From the NCBI RefSeq assembly GCF_039962115.1, contig NZ_JAMPKJ010000053.1, positions 1 through 40,401 on the forward strand: DNA of 40,401 bases, in the 5' to 3' direction. Positions 1-8,531 of the stretch are shown one piece after another (positions within the stretch are counted from its first letter, which is position 1; the number at the start of each line of letters is the position of its first letter). The position numbers and the translations under genes are program-made. This stretch comes from Funiculus sociatus GB2-C1 (lineage in GTDB: Bacteria > Cyanobacteriota > Cyanobacteriia > Cyanobacteriales > FACHB-T130). Below the pieces are notes generated by a model. That model saw only the letters and a list, made by a program, of their open reading frames with translations. It was not told where the DNA came from and did no database searches.

Positions 1-102
1 CCTGACTTAGCCAAAGCCATAGAGGAAGCATTTAATAAGCTCTCCTTGAAGGACATCCAAAATTGGTTTACACACTGCTGTTACTGTACCTCAGCAGACT
101 AG
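1..102 (+). pseudogene. IS630-family transposase, C-terminal end (cut by window edge)
   Basis: An open frame enters from the left edge and stops at the TAG at 100-102. Its last 33 residues include IQNWFTHCCYCTS, which resembles the C-terminus typical of cyanobacterial IS630/Tc1-mariner-type DDE transposases (recognised from memory). The catalytic DDE residues would lie outside the window, so it is unknown whether the gene is intact. The sequence downstream to about 240 has no other gene. It contains GATTGCTATA at 191-200 and the inverted TATAGCAATC at 235-244, which could mark the insertion-sequence end. Typed as pseudogene only because it is partial here; it may be an intact element. Confidence 0.7.
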
Positions 103-234
103 GAAACGCTATATAACAATCTGACAGATCAGACAGCCTATCTCTCTCGTGATGCCTGTGCTACAAACAAAAAATATTTCCTAATGCAAAGATTGCTATA
201 TGAGTGCTGGGTGACGTTCTTAAACTTAGCCTAC

Positions 235-322
235 TATAGCAATCAAGATAAGGGTTGTGAGCCAGCCCTTCAGATACCCGACTTCTTGAAGAAGTCGGGT
301 ATCTTGCCTTCACGAATCATTT
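235..322 (-). repeat. Dispersed palindromic repeat, copy A
   Basis: This 88-bp unit holds a hairpin at 272-304 whose arms are AGATACCCGACTTCTT and its complement. The reverse complement matches 9407-9497 almost from end to end: AAATGATTYGTGAAGG, the hairpin, TGAAGGGCT and a terminal GATTGCTATA are shared. The hairpin also lies just past the stop codon of the minus-strand NlpC/P60 gene and could end its transcript, although no long U tract follows. Confidence 0.75.
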
Positions 323-329
323 AATTTTG

Positions 330-1004
330 TTATGCCAGGGGCTGATAACTTGCAACCACTCGCCCACAAGAACGCAACTGTTCATAATAAGACTGACTAA
401 TGGAATCACCCTGTGGTGAGAGGCAATCAATTCCAATTCCGTTGCGTCCCTGCTCTTTACCGGAACTATGAATATAACGCCCATCTCCTAGATACAAACC
501 TACATGGGTTGTTCTATCATTAACGCCAAAAAAAATTAAATCGCCTGGTTGTAGAGACGCGAAATTTTGCGTCTCTACAAAAGCCTCTTGCTGATAGGAA
601 TCTCTGGGCAACCAAATCCCTACCGAGGCAAAAGCTGCCTGCATCAGCCCAGAACAGTCATAGTTAGGGCCGAGTGTACCACCCCACAGGTAATAATTAG
701 GCTGTTGCATTGCTGCTAGGGTAAAGGCAATTACCTTGTGTAAGCGGTTTTGGATTTCTGCCCTGGAGAGTGCGATCGCTTGATAAGGCGTTTTCGCCTG
801 CTCAATTTTGCTCTTGTCTTCAATCGCTAACCAGGCTGTATAGTCATCCTCGCACAGGCACACCTGCAAAGCTGTATCGTACATCGACGAAACCCGCAAG
901 TGACGCCCAGATGCTGCCTGAGTTGCCAAACGAGTACAGTTGGGGGAATCATAGAGATTCAGATTAACTTGGCAACGATACTCACACAATTGGTCAATGG
1001 TCAT
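330..1004 (-). CDS. NlpC/P60 family cysteine peptidase with N-terminal SH3-like domain
   Basis: A 224-aa protein. Residues about 1-75 look like an SH3b-type wall-binding domain and about 85-224 are the NlpC/P60 (peptidase C40) domain. The catalytic set is visible: Cys117 in YDCSGLM, His167 in THVGLYLGDG and His179 in RYIHSSG. Architecture and length match the cyanobacterial gamma-D-glutamyl-L-diamino-acid endopeptidases known from Anabaena and Nostoc, which cut murein stem peptides. No signal peptide is obvious, as in that family, so the protein may act in recycling or leave by another route. The ATG at 1002-1004 is the first good start. The gene is divergent from the serine hydrolase, with 64 bp between starts. 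A TTGTAGAGACGC palindrome (549-580) lies within the coding sequence and encodes about residues 142-152 (VETQNFASLQ). Confidence 0.9.
   Translation of the reverse strand: MTIDQLCEYRCQVNLNLYDSPNCTRLATQAASGRHLRVSSMYDTALQVCLCEDDYTAWLAIEDKSKIEQAKTPYQAIALSRAEIQNRLHKVIAFTLAAMQQPNYYLWGGTLGPNYDCSGLMQAAFASVGIWLPRDSYQQEAFVETQNFASLQPGDLIFFGVNDRTTHVGLYLGDGRYIHSSGKEQGRNGIGIDCLSPQGDSISQSYYEQLRSCGRVVASYQPLA
549..580. repeat. GTAGAGAC-type palindrome inside the NlpC/P60 gene
   Basis: The arms TTGTAGAGACGC (549-560) and GCGTCTCTACAA (569-580) flank GAAATTTT. The outer arms are shared with the intergenic palindrome at 34374-34403 (TGTAGAGAC...GTCTCTACA), so this is a dispersed palindrome, here read in frame as protein. 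Confidence 0.75.
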
Positions 1005-1068
1005 TAGTCAGTGCGACCTCTCTTGGTGGTAAAAACTAATCAACAACTGACATTTAACATCTGATCAA

Positions 1069-2025
1069 ATGACATTTTTTCAAAAAAACGAACAACTAGA
1101 AAAACTGGGTGATCGCATCTTAGAAACCGCCTGGGCAGAATTTCCCAGTTTAGCGCGCAACCAAATCGCCCTTACCTGGATAGTTTACGATCCCCCTGTG
1201 CCAGTAAATACTGGTGGTGCGCTCAGTGCAGCGGAATTTTGGAAATACCCAGTCCGAGGCTTTAGCTATCGCGGTGTCGAGCGAATTTACCCAGCCAGCG
1301 TCGTGAAACTGTTCTATCTCGTCGCCGTACAAGAATGGCTGGAAACAGGCATGATCCAAACCTCAACCGAGTTAGAACGAGCCATCCGCGACATGATAAT
1401 TGATTCCAGCAACGATGCGACCAGTTTAGTTCTGGATGTCTTGACTGGGACAACTAGCGGGCCAGAGTTACCGCCTGGGCCATTTGAAACCTGGAAGCAG
1501 CAGCGTAACATTGTCAATCGCTACTTTCAATCCCTCGGTTGGACAGAGATGGAAACCATCAATGTCAATCAAAAAACGTGGGGTGATGGTCCGTATGGGC
1601 GAGAACGGGTATTTGTGGGGGAGATGATGGAGAATCGCAATATGGTGACGACGAATGCCACAGCGAGGCTGCTGCACAGCATTGTCGGTGGTGTGGCGGT
1701 TGAGAGTGCGCGATCGCAAGCAATGATGAGCCTGATGAAACGCAGTCTCAAACTAGAAGACGATGAAACCTCCAACGAAGAAAATCAGGTTCGCGGTTTC
1801 TTAGGTGCCGGACTTCCCCAAAAAGCCCAATTGTGGTCTAAAGCTGGTTGGACTTCAAGTGTGCGTCACGATGCTGCCTACATTGAGATACCAGGCTTGC
1901 AACCTTTTCTGCTAGTTGCCTTTACCGAAGGCAAAACTAACAGCCAAAACAAAGCGATTTTGCCTTTTCTCTCCCAGCAATTCGTCGCCGCAATGGGCAG
2001 TCTTTCTCCCAACGGTGAAGCCTAA
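1069..2025 (+). CDS. Serine hydrolase, class A beta-lactamase / DD-peptidase-like
   Basis: A 318-aa protein of the beta-lactamase2 (penicillin-binding-like) fold. Three expected motifs are visible: S77-V-V-K80 (SxxK nucleophile box, in YPASVVKLFY), S113-S-N115 (SxN box, in IDSSNDATS) and K-A-G near residue 258 (in SKAGWTSS), in the place of KTG/KSG. The Ala instead of Thr or Ser in the third box is tolerated in many environmental homologues. No signal peptide or lipobox is seen, so a cytoplasmic or non-classically exported hydrolase is likely; true beta-lactam resistance should not be assumed. It lies divergently from the NlpC/P60 murein peptidase, suggesting a wall-related role for both. A heptamer repeat tract follows the stop. 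Confidence 0.8.
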   Translation: MTFFQKNEQLEKLGDRILETAWAEFPSLARNQIALTWIVYDPPVPVNTGGALSAAEFWKYPVRGFSYRGVERIYPASVVKLFYLVAVQEWLETGMIQTSTELERAIRDMIIDSSNDATSLVLDVLTGTTSGPELPPGPFETWKQQRNIVNRYFQSLGWTEMETINVNQKTWGDGPYGRERVFVGEMMENRNMVTTNATARLLHSIVGGVAVESARSQAMMSLMKRSLKLEDDETSNEENQVRGFLGAGLPQKAQLWSKAGWTSSVRHDAAYIEIPGLQPFLLVAFTEGKTNSQNKAILPFLSQQFVAAMGSLSPNGEA

Positions 2026-2040
2026 ACCCTAAATTATTCT

Positions 2041-2103
2041 CCCCAATCCCCAATCCCCAATCCCCAATTCCAAATTCCAAATCCCCAAATCCCAATCCCC
2101 AGC
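2041..2103. repeat. Tandem heptamer repeat (CCCCAAT type)
   Basis: About nine consecutive 7-mers: four perfect CCCCAAT units (2041-2068), then TCCAAAT twice, CCCCAAA, TCCCAAT and a final CCCCAGC. This is a short tandemly repeated repetitive (STRR) sequence of the kind common between cyanobacterial genes. The same unit appears inside the histidine kinase gene at 8206-8233. Confidence 0.9.
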
Positions 2104-2237
2104 CAAGTTTATTCCCTGGTAGGTAGCGAAAATTTGGAAAATTTTCTAAATTAACGTCATGGAATTATAATTTCCGTGATAATAGGCTGTAAAGTTGGGC
2201 TTTGGTAAGTTTTTTAGTAAATTTTGGAGGAGTGTCC

Positions 2238-3152
2238 GTGAATACTAATTTTTTCAAGCACGTTTCTTTCCTATTGGGTCTGACAGCTCTATGTGTCGTA
2301 GGTGGTGGGTTGTCAGCGCAAGCTGAGACACCCGATGCCATCACTGACATGGAGACTGCTGTCACCGTGGATTCAGAACCTGTAGCGGTGGAAGCAGCGA
2401 CAGACGCAGCGGAGATTCCCCTAACAGAAAGCAACCCAGCCGTTGCAGCTTTAGGTGTCCAAATCGCTACCGAATCAACTGCTTCAGTCTTGCCACAAGA
2501 CAGCAGCAGCCAAGAGAAAGTTATCAATGAGAATGCAGATGCAACTGCTCTGCCTTCGATGCGCGATCGCTCGGCGGCAAATGGAACCGGAACAGCTGCC
2601 GATCTGGTGGCAAATAAACCATTTCCAGGCGCAAGCACCTCTGCCGCTGCTCTAACAGAGCAGCCTCAACAGACAAGTTCAGAAACGCGATCGCAAAACA
2701 AAGTTGCCCAAACAGACATCGAACTTGGTCGCGCTACCCGTTCCGGTCGTAGTTACATCGGAGCTGGAGTTAATATCGGTTTTGGCGGTGATACCGCATT
2801 GGGTGATGGCAGCTTCGCGATAATTAGCAAAATTGGTCTTAGCAACACTCTGTCAGTACGTCCCTCGGTGTTAATCGGTGACGATGCTACCTTTTTGATT
2901 CCCGTCACTTACGACTTTAACATCCGGCAAACAGACCCATTTGAAACTCTCAGATTCGCCCCTTACGTTGGTGGCGGCGTGACCATTTCTACAGGTGATG
3001 ACAGCACTATTGGTTTCCTGGCTACTGGTGGTGTCGATGTTCCCTTGTCACGCGAATTTACAGCAACAGCGGCTTTAAATGTTGGTTTTCAAGACGATGA
3101 AATACCAGTAGGCCTAATGGTTGGTGTTGGTTACACCTTCTCCGGCTTCTAA
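2238..3152 (+). CDS. Secreted beta-barrel-like outer membrane protein
   Basis: A GTG start at 2238 is chosen because GGAGG lies at 2226-2230, seven bases upstream, and because a clean signal peptide then begins the protein (NTNFFKHVSFLLGLTALCVV, cleavage after AQA near residue 28). The 304-aa product has a low-complexity acidic, Ala/Thr/Ser-rich stretch to about residue 165. A glycine-rich C-terminal domain of alternating hydrophobic strands follows (YIGAGVNIGFGGD, YVGGGVTIST, LMVGVGYTFSGF) and ends in Phe. A terminal aromatic residue and such strands are typical of outer membrane beta-barrels assembled by BamA. The function is unknown; an 8-strand OmpA/OprG-like barrel is the best guess. It is convergent with the binding-protein gene and shares a terminator with it. 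Confidence 0.75.
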   Translation: MNTNFFKHVSFLLGLTALCVVGGGLSAQAETPDAITDMETAVTVDSEPVAVEAATDAAEIPLTESNPAVAALGVQIATESTASVLPQDSSSQEKVINENADATALPSMRDRSAANGTGTAADLVANKPFPGASTSAAALTEQPQQTSSETRSQNKVAQTDIELGRATRSGRSYIGAGVNIGFGGDTALGDGSFAIISKIGLSNTLSVRPSVLIGDDATFLIPVTYDFNIRQTDPFETLRFAPYVGGGVTISTGDDSTIGFLATGGVDVPLSREFTATAALNVGFQDDEIPVGLMVGVGYTFSGF

Positions 3153-3159
3153 AAAAAAT

Positions 3160-3210
3160 AAAAGGTAAAAGGCAAAAAAAAGAATTTCTTAATTTTGTCT
3201 TTTACCTTTT
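3160..3210. terminator. Bidirectional terminator-like hairpin
   Basis: AAAAGGTAAAAG (3160-3171) pairs perfectly with CTTTTACCTTTT (3199-3210), and pairing can extend six more base pairs inward with one G-U. A and T tracts flank both sides. It lies between two convergent genes (stops at 3152 and 3219). Confidence 0.75.
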
Positions 3211-3218
3211 TCCTCCTT

Positions 3219-4565
3219 CTATTGAGGGCTAACTTTACCCGTTACATCTACTTTGCCATCCGGTTCTACCTTCCAGACATCGTAATTACCAACTACATCG
3301 CCGTTGGCATCGATATCCACGTTGCTGCTGGCTCCCTGGTAGTTAATATCTTCTCCCTTCCGCACTAACTCCATAGCTTTGCAGACATCAGTTACTTCTG
3401 TGCCTGGGGCGTTAGCAACATCACGAATCTTGCTTTTAATGCCTTCGCCAGTGTTCGACTTAGCGGCTTCTGCGGCGAGTACCATCAAAGCTGCGGCATC
3501 CCAACCGTGAGGAACATAGGCACTCAGTTCCTTTCCGGTCTTGTCTTTCCATAACTTGGTGAACTCAGCTAAAGCTGGGCCATTGGCACCAGGAACTGTC
3601 CCAATTGCTCCATCCAAAATAAACTTACCGTCACTGCTTTTACCCACTTGTTCGGGAAAGTCTTCGGAATAGACACCATCGGTGAGCATCACCGTCACGT
3701 CTTTACTTAAACCTTGCTCGTAGGCAGACTTCAAGAACAAACTACCAGTTTCGGCGTAGAGAACAGCTGCCACAGCGTCAGGCTTGTCATTAAAAGCTGC
3801 TGCGGCTTCACTTTCAAATGTGGCGGCTTTCGGGTCGTAGCGAGTCGGCTTACCTTCGTTGACAACCGTTCCACCAAGTTTTTTGAAGGCTTGCACAAAT
3901 TCTTTCTCAAAGCCAACACCATAATCGTTGTTGATGACTACAGTGGCAACGCGCTTAAAGCCTCTCTCGCTGGCTAATTTTGCCAACGCTTGCGCTTGAT
4001 AGGTATCGGGGGGAGCAGTCCGCGCCCAAAAGCCGTTATATTCTCCTGTTTTAGCTCGTTCTGTAAATACAGGACTGGTGCTGCCTGGAGAAATAAACAT
4101 TACTTTGTTGCGTACAGCTATAGGCAGGGCGGCAGTAGAGACGCTGCTGGCAAAGGAACCAACGACACCAGCCACTCTGTCTACTTGCGCCAGTTTGGTC
4201 ATTGCTGCTGCGCCAGCATTAGGATCGGTTTGGTCATCTTCAGGAATAAATGTCACTGGTTCACCGTTGACACCGCCGCACTGGTTTACAGTGTCTACTA
4301 ACAAGCGGACGGCATCCGGTAAGGGTTGTCCAACTGAGGATAGATCGCCTGTTGTCGGCAGCAGCGATCCTATTTTGAGTCCTTTGGCGTTGGTGGCTGG
4401 GGCTGAAGCAGTTGTTGTCTCGGTGGGGCTACTCGTTTGTGGGTTACTGCTGCTTTGGGTAGTATTCTCACAAGCCGCGGTCAATAAACCTGTAGCTAAT
4501 GTGGTAATGAACAAAGCGATCGCCCGACCACGCTTGATCCGTGAAGCTGTTGCTGATTTATCCAT
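3219..4565 (-). CDS. ABC transporter substrate-binding lipoprotein, branched-chain amino acid type
   Basis: A 448-aa periplasmic binding protein of the LivJ/UrtA type (Peripla_BP_6). A basic N-terminus and hydrophobic stretch lead to a lipobox (LLTAAC) with the lipid-bearing Cys near residue 32, followed by a Ser/Thr-rich linker and the binding domain starting KIGSLLPTTGDLSSVGQ. FASSVSTAALPIAV and VINNDYGVGFEKEF are typical stretches of the two lobes. ATG at 4565 (MDKSATAS) is preferred over a TTG ten codons upstream because GGAAGAG lies before it. No permease or ATPase gene is adjacent, so it is an orphan component or a sensor-type binding protein. The ligand cannot be told: amino acids, urea and amides are all possible. 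The gene ends at a terminator shared with its convergent neighbour. Confidence 0.88.
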   Translation of the reverse strand: MDKSATASRIKRGRAIALFITTLATGLLTAACENTTQSSSNPQTSSPTETTTASAPATNAKGLKIGSLLPTTGDLSSVGQPLPDAVRLLVDTVNQCGGVNGEPVTFIPEDDQTDPNAGAAAMTKLAQVDRVAGVVGSFASSVSTAALPIAVRNKVMFISPGSTSPVFTERAKTGEYNGFWARTAPPDTYQAQALAKLASERGFKRVATVVINNDYGVGFEKEFVQAFKKLGGTVVNEGKPTRYDPKAATFESEAAAAFNDKPDAVAAVLYAETGSLFLKSAYEQGLSKDVTVMLTDGVYSEDFPEQVGKSSDGKFILDGAIGTVPGANGPALAEFTKLWKDKTGKELSAYVPHGWDAAALMVLAAEAAKSNTGEGIKSKIRDVANAPGTEVTDVCKAMELVRKGEDINYQGASSNVDIDANGDVVGNYDVWKVEPDGKVDVTGKVSPQ

Positions 4566-4707
4566 TTGTTTGCTCAACTCTTCCACAGTCCGCAAGGGAA
4601 ATAAAATATTTTATTTATCTTAAGTTACTCACTATATCCGCAATATACCCGCAACGCTGCAATCCTTGAACATCGCCAGGAGCTGACAGGGGTTATATAT
4701 TCAAAAA

Positions 4708-4799
4708 CGGAGAGGGAGGGATTCGAACCCTCGGTACGGAGTTACCAACCGTACAACAGATTAGCAATCTGTCGCTTTCGACCACTCAGCCACCTCTCC
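4708..4799 (-). tRNA. tRNA-Ser (anticodon GCU)
   Basis: The reverse complement starts GGAGAGGTGGCTGAGTGG and folds as a class II tRNA. The acceptor stem GGAGAGG/CCTCTCC and discriminator G at 4708 are present. The anticodon arm is CAGATT-GCT-AATCTG, the variable arm is long, and the T loop is GGTTCGAATCC. GCU reads the serine codons AGC and AGU. The CCA end is not encoded. Confidence 0.97.
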
Positions 4800-5342
4800 A
4801 GGGTGACAATTATATATAGTAGCAGGTTTTGATAAATTGCAAACCGTTCGCCTCAAGCTTTTTTTGCTTTTTTAAAGAAATAAACTAAAATTAGGTATTA
4901 AGGGCAGTACCAATATGGGCTTGACGATTCAAATAATACAGTTCTAGCAAGGAAATGGTCATTTACTCAGCCCGAGAAACAAAAGCATTGAGTGTGATCG
5001 CGTTAGCGCATACGCTTCGCGATCGCACTCAAGGATCTATCCCATTTGATATAAATTTTTTATTCCTTTGGGAAGGTGCCAAAATACTCAAATGTACCCA
5101 TCTCTACTTCCCAAGTGGGAAGTAACTAGGCTGGCAGATTCCCCCCAGTAGTTGATGTTGAACATCAGGTTAAGGTTATATCCTAAGAATCAATAGCTCA
5201 TAAAGATTCTTTAAGATTCGGTGAGCTGAAGTAAGATAACAGTAAAATATCAAGCTCAAAATTTCAGTGGGCTAAAGAGGCAACTGAGTAAGATATCAAC
5301 CTACGCCCTAAACATCGTTGAGTTTCAACACCAACAAAACAT
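4800..5342. other. Intergenic region upstream of the glycosyltransferase
   Basis: 543 bp without a convincing gene. It holds a hairpin at 4988-5032 (arms TTGAGTGTGATCGCG and CGCGATCGCACTCAA, one G-T wobble) that contains a HIP1 site, and a second at 5105-5124 (TACTTCCCA/TGGGAAGTA, two-base loop). The rest is AT-rich and probably carries the promoter and a long leader for the glycosyltransferase; no clear sigma-70 pair could be fixed by eye. Confidence 0.6.
4988..5032. repeat. HIP1-containing hairpin
   Basis: Arms of 15 nt (4988-5002 and 5018-5032) with one wobble pair; the loop itself contains AGCG...CGCT. It is related in style to the GCGTAGC/ATACCC repeats in the alanine racemase gene and belongs to the dispersed HIP1-rich repeats of cyanobacteria. 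Confidence 0.65.
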
Positions 5343-6608
5343 ATGCTATCTACGATAAAACAACACATTGCTCTCATCTCAGTCCACGGAGATCCAGCAA
5401 TTGAAATTGGCAAGGAAGAAGCAGGCGGGCAAAACGTTTATGTAAGGCAGGTGGGTGAGGCACTAGCTAAACAAGGGTGGCAGGTAGATATGTTTACCCG
5501 CAAAGTGAGTCCAGAGCAACCCACAATTGTTGAACATAGTGCCAATTGCCGAACGATTCGCTTAAGCGCAGGCCCTGAACAATTTGTGCCGAGAGACAAT
5601 CTGTTCGAGTATTTGCCAACGTTTGTTGAACAACTGCTAAAATTTCAGCAGCAAGAAGGTATTGAATATTCTGTAGTACACACTAATTATTGGCTCTCGT
5701 CTTGGGTAGGAATGGAGCTAAAGAAAATCCTACCGATCCAGTTAGTTCATACATACCACTCCTTGGGAGCAGTCAAGTATAAGTCGGTTTCAACCATTCC
5801 TCTAATTGCCACTACCCGATTAGAAGTAGAGAAGAAGGTATTAGAGAAAGCAGATCGAATTGTAGCAACAAGCCCGCAGGAAAAAGAACATATGCGATCG
5901 CTTGTTTCCACAAAAGGCAGCATTGACATCATTCCCTGTGGCACCGATATCCGCAAGTTTGGTTCAGTTAGCCGCGAAGCAGCAAGAGAGAAACTAGGAA
6001 TCGACCCGAACGCTAAAGTCGTGTTTTATGTGGGTCGATTTGATCGTCGTAAAGGGATTGAAACCGTGGTTCGGGCCGTTGCCAAGTCCCAGATGCGCGA
6101 TCAAAACGTGAAGCTAGTTATCGGTGGCGGATCTCGTCCAGGTCAAAGTGATGGCATTGAACGCGATCGCATCGAAAAAATTGTCGGCGAAGTGGGATTG
6201 CGAGACATCACCACCTTCCCCGGACGGCTGGGCGACGATACCCTCCCCAGTTACTATGCTGCTGCCGATGTCTGCGTTGTCCCCAGTCACTATGAACCCT
6301 TCGGTTTAGTAGCAATTGAAGCGATGGCTTCCGAAACACCCGTAGTCGCCAGCGATGTCGGTGGACTCCAGTACACCGTCGTACCCGAAGAAACTGGGTT
6401 ACTGGCTCCTCCCAAGGATGATGCAGCTTTTGCCGTCGCCATTGACCGCATTCTGGCAAATCCAGAATGGGCTAAAGAACTGGGTAAGAAAGCTAGAGTC
6501 CGGGTAGAGAAGCACTTCAGCTGGGATGGCGTGGCATCGCAACTGGGTGAACTCTACACTCATTTATTGGAAGAACCAGCAAAAGAGCTGAGTTCAGTTA
6601 GTGCCTAA
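5343..6608 (+). CDS. Glycosyltransferase family 4 (GT-B fold)
   Basis: A 421-aa retaining glycosyltransferase. The N-terminal Rossmann domain carries the acceptor-side motif EEAGGQNVYVRQVGEALA (about residues 28-45), as in sucrose-phosphate-synthase-like and MshA-like GT4 enzymes. The C-terminal domain has FYVGRFDRRKGIE (about 229-241) and the nucleotide-sugar EX7E motif in EPFGLVAIE (about 319-327), followed by ASDVGGLQYTV. It presumably transfers a hexose from a nucleotide sugar; donor and acceptor cannot be told. The full length is typical of the family. The ATG at 5343 has no clear Shine-Dalgarno sequence, but the conserved N-terminus begins within ten residues. It stands alone and is followed by an intrinsic terminator. 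Confidence 0.88.
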   Translation: MLSTIKQHIALISVHGDPAIEIGKEEAGGQNVYVRQVGEALAKQGWQVDMFTRKVSPEQPTIVEHSANCRTIRLSAGPEQFVPRDNLFEYLPTFVEQLLKFQQQEGIEYSVVHTNYWLSSWVGMELKKILPIQLVHTYHSLGAVKYKSVSTIPLIATTRLEVEKKVLEKADRIVATSPQEKEHMRSLVSTKGSIDIIPCGTDIRKFGSVSREAAREKLGIDPNAKVVFYVGRFDRRKGIETVVRAVAKSQMRDQNVKLVIGGGSRPGQSDGIERDRIEKIVGEVGLRDITTFPGRLGDDTLPSYYAAADVCVVPSHYEPFGLVAIEAMASETPVVASDVGGLQYTVVPEETGLLAPPKDDAAFAVAIDRILANPEWAKELGKKARVRVEKHFSWDGVASQLGELYTHLLEEPAKELSSVSA

Positions 6609-6631
6609 AATTAGCTCTGGCGAACCTGTTT

Positions 6632-6667
6632 CTCGCTACGGTAGGTACACTGATCTACCGTAACGAG
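6632..6667. repeat. Hairpin after the glycosyltransferase gene
   Basis: CTCGCTACGGTAG and CTACCGTAACGAG form a 13-bp stem with one mismatch around a ten-base loop. It has no U tract of its own and precedes the better terminator at 6695. Confidence 0.55.
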
Positions 6668-6694
6668 GATAAAACAGCCTCTAAAAAACCCTAC

Positions 6695-6731
6695 AAACCT
6701 CCTCGCTGTACTCAGCCTTGGAGGTTTTTTT
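6695..6731 (+). terminator. Intrinsic terminator of the glycosyltransferase gene
   Basis: AAACCTCC (6695-6702) pairs with GGAGGTTT (6720-6727), and T residues continue to 6731. It lies 87 bases after the stop codon. Confidence 0.75.
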
Positions 6732-6859
6732 CACATTCAGCTTTTTAGCTGAGAAAATTTAAGCCTATTTGCGTAGTTGTATAACTTGGGTCTATGTACA
6801 AAATAGTAGTCATAATAAATGATCTACCATAACCTTAAATAAGCGTTTATAACCCAAGT

Positions 6860-8530
6860 GTGAAAAGGCTTTTTCAAAGAATATTGGATTTTATTGATGA
6901 ATGTATTCAAGCTCTTTACATTCATTTTTCCAGAACAAGGCATCGCCAGTCAATTCCTAAAAGGCGCGAACCAAACCTTACAAATGATGCCATCCCGGAG
7001 CCAACCCCGCCCATCAAAGCAGTCAGTAAAAGCCCTCCAGTGCCTCTCAACGAGGAAGAAAGGCTAAAAGAGCTGAATCAGTACAAAATTATCGATACTC
7101 CCCCGGAAGAGGCATTCGACGATCTAACAGCTTTGGCAGCCCAGATTTGTGGCACTCCTATTGCCTTAATCAGCTTGGTGGATGCTCATAGACAGTGGTT
7201 TAAGTCAAAAATCGGCGTGGAAGCAACCGAAACCCCCAGAGAGATTGCTTTCTGCGCCCATGCTATATCCAAACCGGATGAAATGCTGGTTGTGCCAGAT
7301 GCCTTAGAAGATGAGCGATTTGCCAATAATCCGTTGGTGACACATGGCCCCGATATCCGGTTCTATGCCGGAACACCTCTAGTAACAGCCAATGGCTTTG
7401 GAATCGGTACTCTGTGCGTGCTTGACCGGGTTCCTCGCAATCTAACGCCAGCACAACTGGATGCGCTGCAAAGATTGGGTCGTCAAGCGATCGCGCAGCT
7501 GGATCTACGGATTAATGTAACTAAGTTAGAACGTACCATCACTAAGAGTCAGCGAGTAGAAGAGGCACTGCGCCAGACTAATAAGCGTCTGTTGCAAACT
7601 TTAAAAACATTACGGCAAACTCAAGCTCAACTGATTCAGAGTGAAAAAATGTCAAGCTTAGGTCAACTGGTTGCTGGTGTGGCCCATGAGATTAACAATC
7701 CCGTCACCTTCATCCACGGCAATCTGCCCTATGTTAATGACTACGTTAGCGATCTCCTCGATTTGTTATCTCTCTACCAACAGCGGTATCCCGATCCCGA
7801 TTTAGATATCCAAGAAAAAGCAGAAGCGATTGACTTGGACTTTATCACGCAAGATTTGCCTAAAACCCTGTCTTCTATGAAAGTGGGTACCGACCGTATT
7901 CATCAAATCGTTAAGTCGCTACGCAGCTTCTCCCGGTTGGATGAGGCAAAAAAGAAACGTGTTGACATCCATGAAGGTATCAACAGTACGCTATTAATCT
8001 TACAGCATCGGCTCAAAGCCACAGGGGTTAATCCCGGCATTGTAGTAATCAAAGAGTACGGCATCCTTCCACCCGTTGAATGCTACCCTGGCCCCCTGAA
8101 CCAGGTGTTTATGAATATTTTGAGCAATGCTATTGATGCGCTGGTGGAGATGGAAACTGAGGAATGGGAACTCTTGACTGGGAAACAGAAGGACGCAATT
8201 TCCTCTTCCCAATTCCCAATCCCCAATCCCCAGTCAAAAACCCCTACAATTCGCATTCGCACCGAGGCAGTAGAAAATTCTGTTTTAATCAGCATTGCTG
8301 ATAATGGTTCTGGGATATCGGAAGCGATCCGAGAACAGATATTCGATCCGTTTTTTACCACAAAACCTGTAGGCAAGGGGACGGGAATAGGATTATCAAT
8401 TAGCTATCAAATTGTGGTCGAGAAGCATAAAGGAGTCTTGAAGTGTCTGTCTGAACTAGGGAAAGGGACAGAATTTTTGATTGAGATTCCGATTCAGGGA
8501 AGCAAGGAAGCAGATAGCGATCGCTCTTAG
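6860..8530 (+). CDS. GAF-domain sensor histidine kinase
   Basis: A 556-aa protein starting with GTG. Residues 1-80 form a basic, proline-rich leader without a clear membrane segment. A GAF domain spans about 85-215 ([28 protein letters not shown]), followed by a coiled coil (about 217-262). The dimerisation domain carries His276 in GVAHEINNP, and the ATPase domain has [10 protein letters not shown] (N box), ISIADNGSG (G1) and [17 protein letters not shown] (F/G2). It is a soluble, probably redox- or ligand-sensing kinase of the cyanobacterial GAF-HK group (HPK4-like AHEINNP box). The partner regulator is not adjacent. Between the N and G1 boxes (about residues 449-458) the protein reads SQFPIPNPQ, which is encoded by four heptamer repeats (8206-8233). 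The stop codon is one base from that of the convergent MscS gene. Confidence 0.92.
   Translation: MKRLFQRILDFIDECIQALYIHFSRTRHRQSIPKRREPNLTNDAIPEPTPPIKAVSKSPPVPLNEEERLKELNQYKIIDTPPEEAFDDLTALAAQICGTPIALISLVDAHRQWFKSKIGVEATETPREIAFCAHAISKPDEMLVVPDALEDERFANNPLVTHGPDIRFYAGTPLVTANGFGIGTLCVLDRVPRNLTPAQLDALQRLGRQAIAQLDLRINVTKLERTITKSQRVEEALRQTNKRLLQTLKTLRQTQAQLIQSEKMSSLGQLVAGVAHEINNPVTFIHGNLPYVNDYVSDLLDLLSLYQQRYPDPDLDIQEKAEAIDLDFITQDLPKTLSSMKVGTDRIHQIVKSLRSFSRLDEAKKKRVDIHEGINSTLLILQHRLKATGVNPGIVVIKEYGILPPVECYPGPLNQVFMNILSNAIDALVEMETEEWELLTGKQKDAISSSQFPIPNPQSKTPTIRIRTEAVENSVLISIADNGSGISEAIREQIFDPFFTTKPVGKGTGIGLSISYQIVVEKHKGVLKCLSELGKGTEFLIEIPIQGSKEADSDRS
8206..8233. repeat. Heptamer repeat tract inside the histidine kinase gene
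   Basis: Four consecutive 7-mers, TTCCCAA, TTCCCAA, TCCCCAA and TCCCCAG, are in the same family as the intergenic tract at 2041-2103. They are translated as SQFPIPNPQ within the ATPase domain. Confidence 0.85.
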
Positions 8531-8531
8531 C

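Noticed and set aside
1069-2025. Serine hydrolase as a true beta-lactamase resistance gene
   Set aside because: The motifs fit the fold, but KAG in place of KTG, no signal peptide and the murein-gene neighbour do not support naming it a resistance determinant.
2165-2638. Long frame antisense to the beta-barrel gene
   Set aside because: The sense strand has a ribosome site, signal peptide and C-terminal Phe; the antisense product is a low-complexity mirror of the Ala/Ser-rich region.
3219-4565. Complete amino acid ABC importer operon
   Set aside because: Only the binding protein is present; both neighbours are unrelated genes or a tRNA, so no permease or ATPase operon exists here.
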